64,000 nt of DNA. Origin: Glandiceps talaboti (lineage: Eukaryota; Hemichordata; Enteropneusta; Spengelidae). Positions 41,115 to 54,588 of the stretch are shown here, piece by piece; positions within the stretch are counted from its first letter, which is position 1; each line of letters starts with the position of its first letter. A program made the position numbers and the translations under genes. The stretch lies in assembly GCF_964340395.1 (NCBI RefSeq), contig NC_135560.1:7761098-7825097 (forward strand), read 5' to 3'. Below the pieces are notes generated by a model. That model had not been told where the DNA came from and did no database searches. It worked only from the letters and a program-made list of their open reading frames with translations.

Positions 41115-43301
41115 ACAACAATCGCCAAATGTCGAATTGGATATCGATGGTGTTTTTTGCATAAAAGCATTTTTGGGTTGCTATAACAAGGGGCATGGTC
41201 TTATAAATTGAGTCCTACTCTCACTTTTAACAATTTCTGGTGCATGTATTTTCATCTCATTGTTTTGATATCCATGGTAACTTACGTAATGAATAAATAA
41301 ATAAATCAAACTTTCTTTCACATGAGCAGGCGAGTTGTGTTTTCTTGTTTGAGTGACATTGTGTGAATTGATTGCGGCTGATGTCGGCTCTATAAAACTC
41401 TGTTTGTAAAGAGGAGCATAGGAAATCAATGCATTGCATGTCAACAGAAGGGCTTTCCTTTATGCCACGTAATTTTTACTTTCCTTAAGTGAAGACTATG
41501 TTGTCTGTGTATGTTTGTGGACATGAAATCGAACAAAATACTGCATGACATTTGACTGCATGACATTTGTCTGTACAGATAATGCTCGTTAGAACAGAAA
41601 TCAAAAGGCTTGCTTTCCTGTCCTTACAGAAAACACTACATCTGGGACAAGTTAGACTTGTTGAGTTTCTCACTCAAACACTTCACCAAATCTTGACTGC
41701 CATAATCTACTACAACACAATTTGATCAATCTCAAACTCCCCATACTGTGATTCAATCAAATGATATCATTTACTTTTTAAGATTGTTTTAAGTATATTC
41801 TCGGGTTATTTTTTTTTCTTGTCATTTTTTGATCAAGAAGTTCTCCTGTAAACCAGACACTTCGTTTCAATATCTACTATTTATTTTACTATATTACACA
41901 TATTTGAATTAAAATTTGATAGAGCCATAAAATATGGTTAACAGACAGGCAACAGCAGTAGAACTTCTAGATAGTTATATATATGGTCCTCACTTCTGAA
42001 AGCTGCTTCTGAATAGCGCCTCTAGTGGCCAAACTAAACAATCTTTGATTGAATTACAATCTATTGTACTTCACGAACACTACTCAGCTGATTCACACTG
42101 AACCATGGTTTACTGGAGTTTGCAATCATTTTGCTTTTTGCTTTTTCCTAAAAATATATGAAAAGGCATATCTATTCAAGGTCCAGTTTGAATTTGGATC
42201 AATATTTAGCTGTAAAGCAGTTTTTCAAAGCTATAGAAAAAAAGTTGGTCTTGAACAAAAAAAAAGTTATCCTAATGGCTCCACTAATAAGATAACACTA
42301 ATGAGTGAACCTGGGATTGAAACCCTGGCCTTTATCAATTTATCACAGATATTGCCATATTTAAAAGGTATTCGCAGTATTCAGAGGCACACTTGACCAT
42401 CACTTGAAAATATGATTGAACACAAATCGTAATGTACACCTTGAATTAAGATATAACTTATAAATGATCTATATCTGATGATGTAATTCATTGGCCATGT
42501 ACAAATGTGGCGGAAATCCCTACTATACAGTCAACTGTTGTAACGATACCAGAACACAAATTGTAAGGTTAGAGAGGCTTGCATAAACTGTATATGAGAT
42601 AACAGCTTAATTGACATTTTATATTACTTAGTAATTATTTTCATTTTAACATAAAACTCTTCTAAAAAGTAACATTTCTGCTACTTTCAACTACACATAT
42701 GCCAAGAAGACTGTATCACGCTACCACCATTCCACTGCATCCCACGTTAACTAACAAATAAGTTCTGCTTTTCTTTAAATACTCGCACAAAATATGCGGG
42801 TCTTGCGAAATAGAAAGTTTACGTGCATTTAGTAAGGTGTGCATATTATACCAACCTTGTTTCCGTGTTGTAGATCTTAATTTGTTCAAGGTATACGTAA
42901 TGCATGCCCGGGGGCTACTAACCTCATTTGAGTATACGTATATGTGCCGCCCTTGGGGTGCGTTTTCTAGCCCTTTGGTCTAAAACAGGGTCTAGTTTTT
43001 TTCGAGTTGAAGAATCTAAAACGGGGTCCACTTTGCATTAGTTTCAATTTTACTTGGTCTAAAATGTGGTCCATTGTCCTCTACCAAATCATAACTGCCA
43101 TTTATCGCCCCAAAATGTTGCTCGTAAGACAAATATTTTTAGGTCTAAATTTAATCTTTTAAAAAACCTGAAAAGGTCTACAATGGGGTAGTGATTTCTG
43201 GTCGAAGTGGGTCTAAACTGGGTCCTGGGGTTTCCAGCACTGGCCACACAACCCTACCAGAGCTGGCCACTGGTACGCCGACCCCCCCCCCCCTCCCAGT
43301 G

Positions 43302-44445
43302 CAGTGTTCTCTATGGCTTATAGACAGCTTATTTCTTTTTTAGACAAATATTCACTGATTTATTCACATCAATATGGTTTCAGGAAAAATTACTTGAAGA
43401 AGCTCTACAAAGAGTTGATGAAGTTGGTGTGGTGCTAGGCATTTATCTTGACTTATCTAAGGCTTTTGATACCATCGATCACACCAACCTTTTAGAAAAG
43501 CTAAGTCACTATGGATTTAGGGGTTTAAAAAGTTATTTAACAATTTAGGAAACAGTATGTAATTTACACTTCTACTCTTAATGTTATTAGCCATGGAGTC
43601 CCACAGGGTTCCATTCTTGGACCTATTTTATTTTTACTTTAAAGCGACCTTCCTGATTCATTGTTCTTCATATTTTAAATCGAAGCTTTTTGCTGATGAT
43701 TCTAACTTTTTCCACGCTTTTACGGACAATGTGAACATCAAAGAAACAAATACTTAATTAAGTGATATAGTGATTTGGTCTTCTGCTAATAGGCTTACCA
43801 TTAGTCAAGAAAAAACAAATTATCTTTTTATTTCTTCCCATCAAAAGTCTTTTCAAAGGTTGGGGAAAATTCAAATCAACACTAAAATTATAAAATGAGG
43901 TAGATCATGTTACACATTTAGGAATTGAGATCTAACTTGGAAGTACCATATTAGAAACATCTGTGTTAAGACCAGTCGAAAAATTGGTCTCATCGCCAAA
44001 CTTAGCCACTTTGTTTCAAAACATATCTTGGTTTTACTGTACAATTCACTTATTCTTCCCCAAATCTCATACTGTCTAGAGGTATGGGGCAGCAACTACC
44101 CGACATCTTTCCTGCCTGTTCACAAACTTTTGAAGAAATTAAAATAGTTAGACTAAGTCTTATAACTTTTAGTCCGTTTCAGACACCAAGTGAACCTCTG
44201 TTTAGGCTCCTAAATATTTTGAATATATATGAACAATTTCAACACCAAGTTGCATTATTTATAATGATTTCTTTTTAGGAAATTTACCTCATAGTTTCAC
44301 AGACTATAAGTTCTCTTTCTATCATGGAGATAAGATTTGGAATAAGTTACCATATCCATTAAGATCTATGAATAGTAAAAACAAATTTAAGAATGCTCTC
44401 AGAAGGTATGTTACTAACTCAGTCTATCTTATGCAAATGCCCTAA
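43302..44445 (+). mobile_element. Dead LINE RT ORF, unit 2
   Basis: Same relic as 29240-30400. It lacks about 16 bp (TGTCCCTCTCAATTGG) after HYGFRG that the other two copies retain. Confidence 0.88.
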
Positions 44446-44955
44446 ATAAATGGGTAAATATCCATGACACTACAAGTTGCACATACTTAAAATTCTACCA
44501 TTGAACATTATTTTGCACACTGAAATGGGATTACATTGTAATCATACTGGTGTGAATGTTAAATTGTTCCACAATTCTCTTCAGTGAAGCTATTTACATA
44601 GTCCTGACTCCACCCACGTTTAACAACTACATCAAACTAGAAAATGCTAATATGATTAATTTTGTACCCTTGAAGAAGCTTTAGAAGAGATACATTTATT
44701 TGAAATAAAGACCAAATGTTTCATTTTCAAAACTGCTAAAAGCTTTCAGTGATGAGTCAGACAGCAACAGTTTTGGTAGGTAGTTAGGTGTAGTATAAAC
44801 ATTACAGGTTGTAATAGGTAGGTTGCTTCAAACTACTTTTTGTTAGTGATTAATATTGTGTGCTAATAAATTACATGCTTCTTAATATATATTTTCATAG
44901 AAAAGTTGATCGATATAAGTACTTAAGGGGCGAGATCAATAGTTGAATGTCGGAT

Positions 44956-45252
44956 AAGGCATAGCAAATAATTGTTTGTTTGCGGTTACCCGACTCCACT
45001 TAGCCTTTCAAAATTTATGAAATCTCACAACAAATATAGTGGATGCGGAAACTGTCATCAACTTAAAAAGACAAAATAAAACTGTAATGGATCTATATCT
45101 GGTAGGAATAAATAAACAGAGAGACCATTAGGAAAATAATGGAAAAACATGAACTAAACACTCACACAGAAAAAAATATAATAAAATAAAAATTCTACCT
45201 ACCCCACCTATTTGAGTACATTCAGAACCACACAATTTTTTCTATTAGGCCT
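44956..45252. mobile_element. MITE of the AGGCCT family, unit 2
   Basis: Copy of 30911-31207 carried by the duplication. Confidence 0.65.
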
Positions 45253-46002
45253 AAGAGTAAGAAACTATTTTTTTATATAATTAGTTACGCCTCAGACCTC
45301 AGAAGTAGCCGCCCCCCCCCCCCCCAAAAAAAAAAAAAAAAAAAAAAAATTGCCAAAATTGAAAATGTTTCGCATAGCGGAAGTAATTTCAAATCAGTAA
45401 GTATTGTTATGAATACAAAGCCGGTTAAAAATCTTTCGCGTGTTGACACTTTACTTGCCATGCATTTATAAATGTACTATATTGAAAAATCTTCTATTTC
45501 TCAATTTGACATTTTTTATGTGACCGGAGGGTCACTGAATAACTGCGGCGAAGAGACGTGTTTCACTCTATAACAAGACTTTATTCGCACTCAACGTGTA
45601 GACAATAGAAGACAAGAAAAACCTACAATGAGTATACAAAACGAAATAGGAAAGTTTACACAACTCAGAGCAGGTACGTGATAAGACGAACAACAATTCA
45701 TTAAATAGGACTAATAAAAGTAACACAAATATAATGAATCATAACTAGTACATGAACTCTTACTCCGTACGTTGGCTGAACCGAGAGAGACATTGAGAGA
45801 CGCTACCCACGGCAAGGCGCCCGTTCTGGAAGTGGCATGAATGGGGTGTGGCTCGCCTTATAAAGCTCATTTGAATGTTAAACAATCCAAACTGTGCTTA
45901 CACCTGTCGAACACAGCAAGTGACCAATCGAGAGAAAGAGATAGAAATCTTGGCTCACATTTTTAAAGGAATATTTACATTTAGTGGTACAAACCAAACG
46001 GG

Positions 46003-46844
46003 TCGGACTTATCTCACAATTTGAGTAATTTTTTCCGAAATCTATTCTTCTGTTACTATACAACTCATTAATCCTTCCACACATAAGCTACTGTATTGAA
46101 ATATGGTGAAATACGTTCACTTCTTTCCTGGAGCCGTACGTTATATTTATTACAAAAGAAAATTACCCTTCTAAATACGTTCTCACACTTTCGTGCCCAT
46201 ACCTATCCTTTATTTGAGCAGCTAGGTATTTTACCCATTCACAAACTTTAATTTGTAGATTTCACGCCTACCTTTTTACTTTTTACTTACTAAATAATCA
46301 ATTTGCGCACGATATAGACCATAATCTAGATGCAGTTCCCCATTCCTATCCTAACCGTTTTACTACTCATGATATAGGCGGTAATCTAGATACAGTTCAC
46401 CATTCCTATCCTAACCGTTTTGCTACATATGACAATTTTTACACAGTGCCTAAAGTTAACCTGACACAAAGCAAATACAATGGAACTCACTACCGAAATG
46501 CATCAAATACATAATTCGTATCGTAGAGACAGTTTCAAAGCAACTTTAAACGTTCACCTCAATAACTCGTATGATCTTCAACCTGGTATCGATTTTAAAT
46601 GTTTTTGTAAAATGTAAATACGTGTAAATACTGTGCATTCTGTAAATACTATACATTCATTATTATATAATATTAATTAGTTTATTTATTTCTACTTTTG
46701 TTAACATAATTTCTTTACATTCTTCTCTTTCTATTTATTGTGCAGTGACACACTTGTGTTTTTTCTTTAATATTTTACTTTACCAGGGCCACAGACTCGA
46801 CTAGTTCAGATCGAACTCATTCTGTGGTCCTCACCAGGTGCATT
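46003..46844 (+). mobile_element. Second LINE tail, unit 2
   Basis: Copy of 31940-32781 carried by the duplication, followed by its palindromic partner. Confidence 0.75.
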
Positions 46845-47022
46845 TAAAGGAAATTATCACGGTAATGCACCTGGTGAGGACCACAGAATGAGTTCGATCT
46901 GAACTAGTCGAGTCTGTGGCCCTGGTAAAGTAAAATATTAAAGGAAAAAACACAAGTGTGTCACTGCACAATAAATAGAAAGAGAAGAATGTAAAGAAAT
47001 TATATTAACAAAAGTAGAAATA
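46687..47022. repeat. Long near-perfect palindrome upstream of gene 3
   Basis: Same structure as 32624-32959, 14,063 bp downstream. Confidence 0.95.
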
Positions 47023-47453
47023 TATATATACACTTTATTCTTGTGAATAAATCAAATTGAAATCAATATTCATGATTCCCAAGAGCATAATTGACTGGCT
47101 ATTTATCTGAAGGAAATAAGCGCTTAAGAATCGTAAATATTCAGTGTGCATCAAATGAATATTTATGTATGCTAAGACCCATAATGCAACGGTGTATCAC
47201 GGAAAGAACAATTAGCGGTGCAACAGAGTTTCAATTTGGTGTTTCTTTGCAACTGGGCGATAATTGTGTGATTTGAAATTATGAAATTACTGTCCACAAA
47301 AAATGAAAATGTCCTTTCTTTCCTAGAGACTAGACGTTCCCTTTAATAAGGGTCCACTCATTTCCATATACACGTTACCACACTATCATTATACATGTTA
47401 CCACACGACGAGCATAACTCAAGGTTATGAACACAAAAGGCTGGTAAGCATAA

Positions 47454-47604
47454 TTAATTAGTGCGGCCACGTTGACTTTAAAAGCCACACCTCACACATC
47501 TCGAGCTCAGAACAACGTTCGAGCAACTCTTTGGCGACGTCTAACAGTCACCCCTGCAAATTCATAACTCGGCATTTCTCGCTACAGTTCTATAAGTATA
47601 CAGT
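47454..47604 (+). promoter_or_regulatory. Promoter/5' UTR of calmodulin-like gene 3
   Basis: As for gene 2, with CTTTAAAAG as the TATA-like word and GAGCAACTCTTTGGCGACGTC downstream. Confidence 0.6.
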
Positions 47605-50600
47605 ATGGTGAGTAACCTTTTTCCTAACTGAATCTGATTATTTCGCGTCCTCACTCTCATCTTCACTAATACCGAATTTACCTAGAATACATACTAGTGT
47701 TCGTGGATACTAACATAATCAACTGTAAAGGAGCCGTCAGTAATTACAAGGGGGAAGGCCGGTGGCAACCAGGGTTGTGTTGTTGCATAAAAAGTGACTT
47801 TCCCCCGACTCCATCGTGCAAAAAAGTGGCCCGCCTTCAAATTTCTTTCTCTAAAAACATGACCCTCGCTCTCCCTGTGTTAAAGTAGTTCAAAATGTGG
47901 GTTAAAATACTGTCAGAAATGTAAAAGGACTTAAGTTGTAGCGTTATTGGTAAGAATTTGATCCCACGGCTGCCACCAATTTTAAAGTTTTTAAAGGCAT
48001 TGGGTTATTTCCCATTTCTACCGTCATGTGGATGTGTGTGAATTTAAGGCACTACATTAATAAATACTTGTGTTTGGATCTCATTGGCTGAGCTGAAGAC
48101 CATAACTAATGATTATTAGTAGATTGGCACACTCCCGGCTTTGTCGGGACTGAGGTCATGTTCTCCATAACATTGTCCATAGTATCTTACAAAATGTTCC
48201 GCTTTACACCTGTGAGACCCACTCTCCTTCTCATATACACGCCACGGCTGGCAATTTATTCATTACATTGATTGTCGGCAGCAATTTATTTGATATAGGC
48301 TGATATCATGAGTACCTAACCCTAACCCTAACCGTAGCAGCAATGGGATTTGGAAGTGGTGGCAGCGATGGGATGACAAAAAAAACAAGAAAATGCAATG
48401 TTAGGCAATGCAATGGTCAAAGTAAAATATGTCCCGCCCCTTAATCCCACTTCTAAAATACTCCCCGATAGCTCATTTGTAAAAAGGGACCCCCTAATGC
48501 ACACTCTCTGTAAATACTGAAGGCTCCCTAACCCGGAGTGTAGAATTCACAAAGAGACTGAAAATAAAGGTGTTCTGTATATTCATGTTTACCTCTTCTG
48601 TGAGTTTATGGGCGAGGTGTCAGCGTACTGCCAGTATCAAAATTCTGCGTTAGAGGAATTTTAGCATTTGATTCGGGTTAAACCAGGGGCATGAGGCAAC
48701 AATTCTGGTGAAACCCAAAAATGATAATGATATCCAGATAATAAAGGCCCAAGTTAGCTATGAGTCACATTTACATACTTACTTCTTTATTTGTAGTTTA
48801 TTTTAATAAACTCATTATACACGTCTACACATATTTGTTATTTTGGGTATACATGTACTTGTACACTTTCCGGTCTTTTAAAAAATGAAACATTTTTAAC
48901 AATCGCAGAAAAAGTTTATATAAATATGGAAGACTCCAAAAAAGAATAAAGGAAAAGAAACTATATGGATAGATTTTGTCTGTAATGATTTAATGGAACA
49001 TGATCATGGTGCATGCAAAATCGACGCTTAGTTCGCTCGCAACAGCTGACGCTTCGATGCGTGACGCGCTGCTTGCCGTGCTCGAGCTCGACGCATTCCT
49101 TGCTTAAACTTGTAATACAGAGGGGTAGGACACGACATCGAATAAACCAATCAGGACGCTTCAATTCGAACATGTGACCCATGAATTTTCGCTCGAAGCT
49201 CGATACCACCTGCTGCCCTCTTGTGGTGAGGTATATATTTCGCATGTTTCAGTACATTGTGGCGTTTGCGGGACAGTAAAACAGATTGCCGAAACAGCAT
49301 ATTATATGAACTGAAGCTCCGAAACGGTGCGTCTTTTGCGAGGGATATAAACAAAAACACAATTGATAATATCTTGGTTTAATCAATATTTGATGCCGTA
49401 GAGTTACGGTAGGCTCGAACACACAGTCGATTCCGGTCTATATTATTTTCATAAAATTACGTAAAAATAATCATTAAACATTAGTCGTCATATCTGTGTC
49501 TCTTCAAAATATACCTTTGAATGAAAGAGAAAACGTGACAAGATCATTTGACTGCGTAAACAAATACTCGTAAGTTTGCCCGAAACAGAAAGCGTCCGTG
49601 AACGAGGGCGATGTGGTTTCAATCTTACGACGAAAAAGAACACCGGAGTGTCCTACCCTTCCTTTTTTAGCAATTGAGCAAATTGAGCAAATTGAGCAAA
49701 TGTCGAGCTCGTGCATATGGAATTTTCAACATCCAGTACTTTTATGGACGGTTGCAAAGATTCGAATCATTCGAGCTCGCGATCGCGAGCTCGCGACAAG
49801 ACAGATAATTTATATGACCGTTGGGGGCGCTACACAATCGGTACACTCCACACACGTTAGACGAGACATGCATTACGCATGTTACGTCCCCAGTCCGCCG
49901 TATTCTATTTATATTTCAGCGCGTTTCAAGTTACTGTATGTATTTTTCTGTGTATTTTAATTAGATATTAATTATTGATTCAAGATAATGAAGTAATTAT
50001 AAACTTGACGGAACTTTTTGATATTGTCTTTATTCATGTTATTCAATTGTTGATAGACACCAGAATTGTTGCCTCATGCCCTTGGTTAAACGTCGGAACG
50101 AAAAAAAAGCACGAAAACAGACGAAAAAGCCCTCAAAATCACATCAAACGCTACAATTATGGCAGCAACAACCTCTTACTGTCATGATACTATTAAACAT
50201 TTTCTCTCTCTCAATATTTCAGCCGTGTAGTCACTTTTTGCATTCGTGTTGGTGCTGTCATGTAAAGCTTGGAAATTATTGTCCAATCTGGTCTGAATAA
50301 CCTTAATATTGTCTTATAAGTGTCAAAAAAAACCAGAGCTTCTAGGACCGGATATATTTACCCTGTGCAGTCGGTGACTAGTACGATGCCGTCTTATAAA
50401 GTATTTAGTCATTCGAAAAGCAGTCCACTCGTGCACTCTGGGTCACGATCAAATACCTGTAATGTAAATAACATATTTGGGGAGGGGGTGTCATCATGTT
50501 TTAGAATTAAGTAATAAGGGGAGGGGGTCCGCCTGTTTTCGGTTTTACAGAGGGGGTGTCAGCGCCTTTTCTTTGGCCCGATGGAAAAAACACCGAACCC

Positions 50601-53600
50601 CAAGGCAGGAGAAATTGAGAAGGACCTAAGATCGATATAAAGCTGTCAATTCTCGGAAAATATAAACAAATCTCTCGTTTTCATTTTCTCTCTTTCCTTT
50701 CTTCTACAAATAGGCAGATCAACTATCCCAGGGAAAGGTCAATAGTAAGTATAATATACCCCTCTCATCACATCATGATGTACTTTAAATGATTTGATCT
50801 AGCTTGCATTAGTTGTATTCGTTGCTTTTACAACGTAATAGTATTAATATTGGACTTGGAGTCGAGGGTGTGAGCACAGTTTGGATCGATTTGATTTGGT
50901 ATTAGTAGTATGTGACTTGAGGGTGTGAGTACAGTTTGGGTCGATTTTAAAGTGACACTTTTTTTTCCTGTGCACAAGGTGATAAGTTGGCTAATACCTC
51001 TTTTAGTGGTCTGTGCTAATACTAAAACATTACTAAAACTCATCTAGGAATTCACGCATGCGCATTAAACTTTTACTTTTTTAAGTGATTACAATTATGG
51101 ACTGTGTTAGCACAGTTCGGATCGATTGTGGAACGACATATTAAAGTATACGAAACGTGATGAGGTGGCTAGAATCCCAAATACATAATTTTTTCTTATA
51201 TATTTTTAATACATAGGAAAGTTTATTCGCAATAACCATCTGCTAGGCAAAATCTTTTCTCACAATATTTTTTTACAATACCATTTCCTTCTTCTAACTC
51301 CCTACGTTTCGTGTACAAGAACAACATGTTTCAATCAATTTTTTATAATGACAATATGCCACTGACGTTATGCCATCATCCAGTAAATGTCTTTTATCAT
51401 CAAAACAACTCAATGACATTTTGTTAATTTTCATAACTGCCTAACTAATGGTTCATACTCCTAATTGCATCTGTTTACTATTACATATTGTATCATGGTT
51501 TTTTGATAACATTCTTTTTAATATTTATGTCATTCCAAAATCGATCCAAAACTGTGCTAACACTGTCTGTGATCATTTAAATAAATACAAGTTTAATGCG
51601 CATGCGTGAATTCCTAGATGAGTTTTGGTGTTGGGGTTCAAGGGATATTAAAACACCTCATCCCCTTTTGTACAGAGAAAAAATGTCGTTTTAAAATCGA
51701 TCCAACCTATGTTCACACATATTAATTGTATTGTTATGCAAATTTATGCTAATGAAACGAAATGAAAGTTACTTTTTTGATGGGAACGGTATTAAACTAT
51801 TATGATCAGTGTACAAAAACTTACGTAACCTAGCTACTCACTGTATCTGTGACTCTGCTACACTCGTTTACCATCCACAAGGGTATCAGAGTCACGGATG
51901 ATTCACGTACGACACTAGAAGCTTTTTGTAAAACTGTCTCGTTTATGGAACATCTTCAAAATCATGGTAGTTGGGTTTTGTTTGATTGTTTGTTTGTTTA
52001 TTTATTTATTTATTTGCATTTATATGTTTAATTACCAATAAAATGTAAACATACTTAATCATGTGTAGTGTAGTGTAGTGTAGTGTAGTACAGTACAGTA
52101 TAGTATACAGTTCAGTGAAGTACAGTACAGAACAGTACAGTACAGAACAGTACAGTACAGTATATTTTATTTTATAAAACAATGTATGAGATAAACATAA
52201 TCTATGACAAATAAAAAAAATACAACTACAACAAAATAAAGTGTAACCTGAATAATAGGGAAATATGATTAGGATTTAGGATATGATTGTGTATGTGACA
52301 CTGTACTCACAAATTGTGCATTGATCGGTTAAAGATTGTGTCATTATGGTCAGAGTGAGGTTAAATGATTGTTAATGTCTGAATTGTATTAACAGGATTG
52401 AAAGCATCATTTGACAAGTTCGACGTAGATGGAAATGGAAAGATTGACTCAAAAGAATTGGGAAATGTTTTGAGGTCACTTGGTCAGAATCCGAGCGAAG
52501 CTGATGTGGAAGAATTAATAAAGAAGCTTGATACTGATGGTGAGAACTCAAAAAATCTATTATATATTGTTCCTTATTTCCTTTGATCCGTCTCAACTGT
52601 TTGTGTCTGCCTGTGAGTATATGTGTATGTATATGTGTACCGTATGTATCACAGTATTTATGTGCAATGCATGAATGCAGTGTGTATGCACAGAATGTCT
52701 TTCTTTAATACCAGTAATAATGTTGGGTTCTTATAGCATATCCCAGGGAGCATACAATCCATTGCAGCCATTTCAGCGCATAGGATTAAAGCCTTCAAAT
52801 TGCAACCTACATCCGACCAGGTGGTACAGCTGGGTTGACTGAAGCACAGTCGTGGTTCAAATCTTGCCCAAGGACTTTAGCCACTCAGAAACAGGCAGCG
52901 TCAGGGCTCGAACCAAGCCGGTCACTCTAACCATTCACCCATCTAATATGGTTGTTGCTAGGTTTCACAAATCAACAATATGTTAATAAACTGATCAATA
53001 TGTGTGGAATTTCATGTAAAATGTTTCTTTTACATTGTTTTCATGGCAAGTTTTATAAACTGCACTGAAATCATAAACACATTACACTGAGTATAAATAG
53101 TGTGCAAAATTGTAGGTCATTTTCTGTATGCGACTACGTTTACAAAAACGTTTATTTCTCAACTTTAACAGGAAGTGGGACAGTGGAATTTGAAGAATTC
53201 ATAACAGTTTTAACACCAATTGTGAAAGTTCCACAGTGCAAAGAAGATGTTCGTGAAGCATTCAAAGTCTTTGATGTTGATGGTAGTGGCTATATCACAG
53301 CTAACGAGTTTCGTCATGTCATGTACACTCTTCTTGGTAGACCATTGTCAGACGAAAGACTTGAGAAGAGGATGACAATGACGGACAAAGATGGCGATGG
53401 GAAAATTCAATACGAAGGTACGTAATGCCCAGATCACATACTTACTCTTGAAAGTTTTGGCTGCTTGATCTGATTTGGTGATACATGCCATAGCTTTCAT
53501 TATTTTCTCACTTTTCATTCACCAATAGAGCATCTTTGTGTTCTGGTTCTGCCTTGTTGCTAGAATCCTCGCTGCAGTAACAGGTTTGTGTAAAGCTCTC

Positions 53601-54588
53601 GAAAATGATTGGAAGGCATAAGTAACTTCATGTTAACTTTCTTATTAGCTTCAACAGCGAAGCCGAGGGGGTTACTATGTTGGGTCCAATGTGTCGGTCG
53701 GTCCGTATGACCGTCCATCCGTATGTGTCCACCCGTATGTGTCCACCTCTATCTCAAATATGCATGGGCCCATTTCAATCAAACTTTCAGTAAACATCAA
53801 ATAATATCCTGTGCATATGCACGTTAATTTGTTGTTTTGATATAGGCAAATTTGACCGAATGGCAGCCATATTTGTAGTTAAAAATCAATATTTGTTGCA
53901 TAACCCAAAAACTGTAATACACAGACACTCCATTCAAGTGTCTACCCTCATATTATCAGATGCAAGCTATCTTTGGGGACTCTGATTTTTTCCTTCAGGG
54001 TCAATTTTCAAAATCAAGCCAATTCCTGCCTTTCACAAACAATACTGTACTATTTACATATTGCCAATTTCTTTTAAACCATATTTACAGGTACTGAAAA
54101 GAATTATACACAAGCATTATGTTTGGTGCTAATGTCACTTTTATTTTATTACAGAATGGCAGCCATATTTGTAGTTAAAAATCATTATTTACTGCATAAC
54201 TCAAAAACTAATACATAGAGACGCCATTCACGTTTCTAGCCCAATGTTATCAGAGGGAAACTATCTTTTGAGACCTTGACCTTCAGGATCAATTATCAAA
54301 ATCAAGCCAATTCCTGCCTATCACAGACATATTCTAGTGTTTACATATTGCCAATTTCTTTTAAATCGTGTTTACAAGTAGTATTGAAGAAAAGGAGTAT
54401 ACACAAGAATTGTTTGGTCTGTCTATGTTCATTTTTTCTGCCCATTTGTCTGGATGTATGTATGCTACGTATCTAATTTAAAGTCATAAGTCAATTGTAA
54501 TATTGTATCATTCATAACAACAATTTTTCTTTACCTTCTTTTCACAGAATTCGTACAGTTGTTTTATTCAAATGTCAAGAAAGACTAA
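47605..54588 (+). CDS. Calmodulin-like four-EF-hand protein, gene 3 (154 aa)
   Basis: Exons: 47605-47607 (ATG only), 50714-50744, 52396-52539, 53172-53417, 54548-54588 (TAA). The protein matches gene 2 except near the end, where it reads EEFVQLFYSNVKKD (Leu, as in gene 1) instead of QVFY. All splice sites and four EF loops are intact. Exons 2-4 match those of gene 2 wherever compared, so recent duplication, gene conversion or duplicate assembly of one locus are all possible. Confidence 0.92.
48684..50084. mobile_element. Same TIR transposon in gene 3 intron 1
   Basis: Identical length (1,401 bp), ends and target duplication as 34614-36014; inherited by duplication of the unit. Confidence 0.9.
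50868..51720. repeat. Imperfect long inverted repeat in gene 3 intron 2
   Basis: Counterpart of 36798-37649. Confidence 0.75.
52715..52944 (-). mobile_element. tRNA-derived SINE in gene 3 intron 3
   Basis: Same insertion as 39241-39470, inherited by the duplication. Confidence 0.8.

Larger units (their letters stand above)
32474..46536 (+). repeat. Calmodulin-like tandem unit 2
   Basis: About 14,063 bp. Nearly identical to unit 3 except for a 601-bp extra tandem copy in intron 2, a ~16-bp deletion in the LINE relic and scattered substitutions concentrated in the first part of intron 1. Confidence 0.9.
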
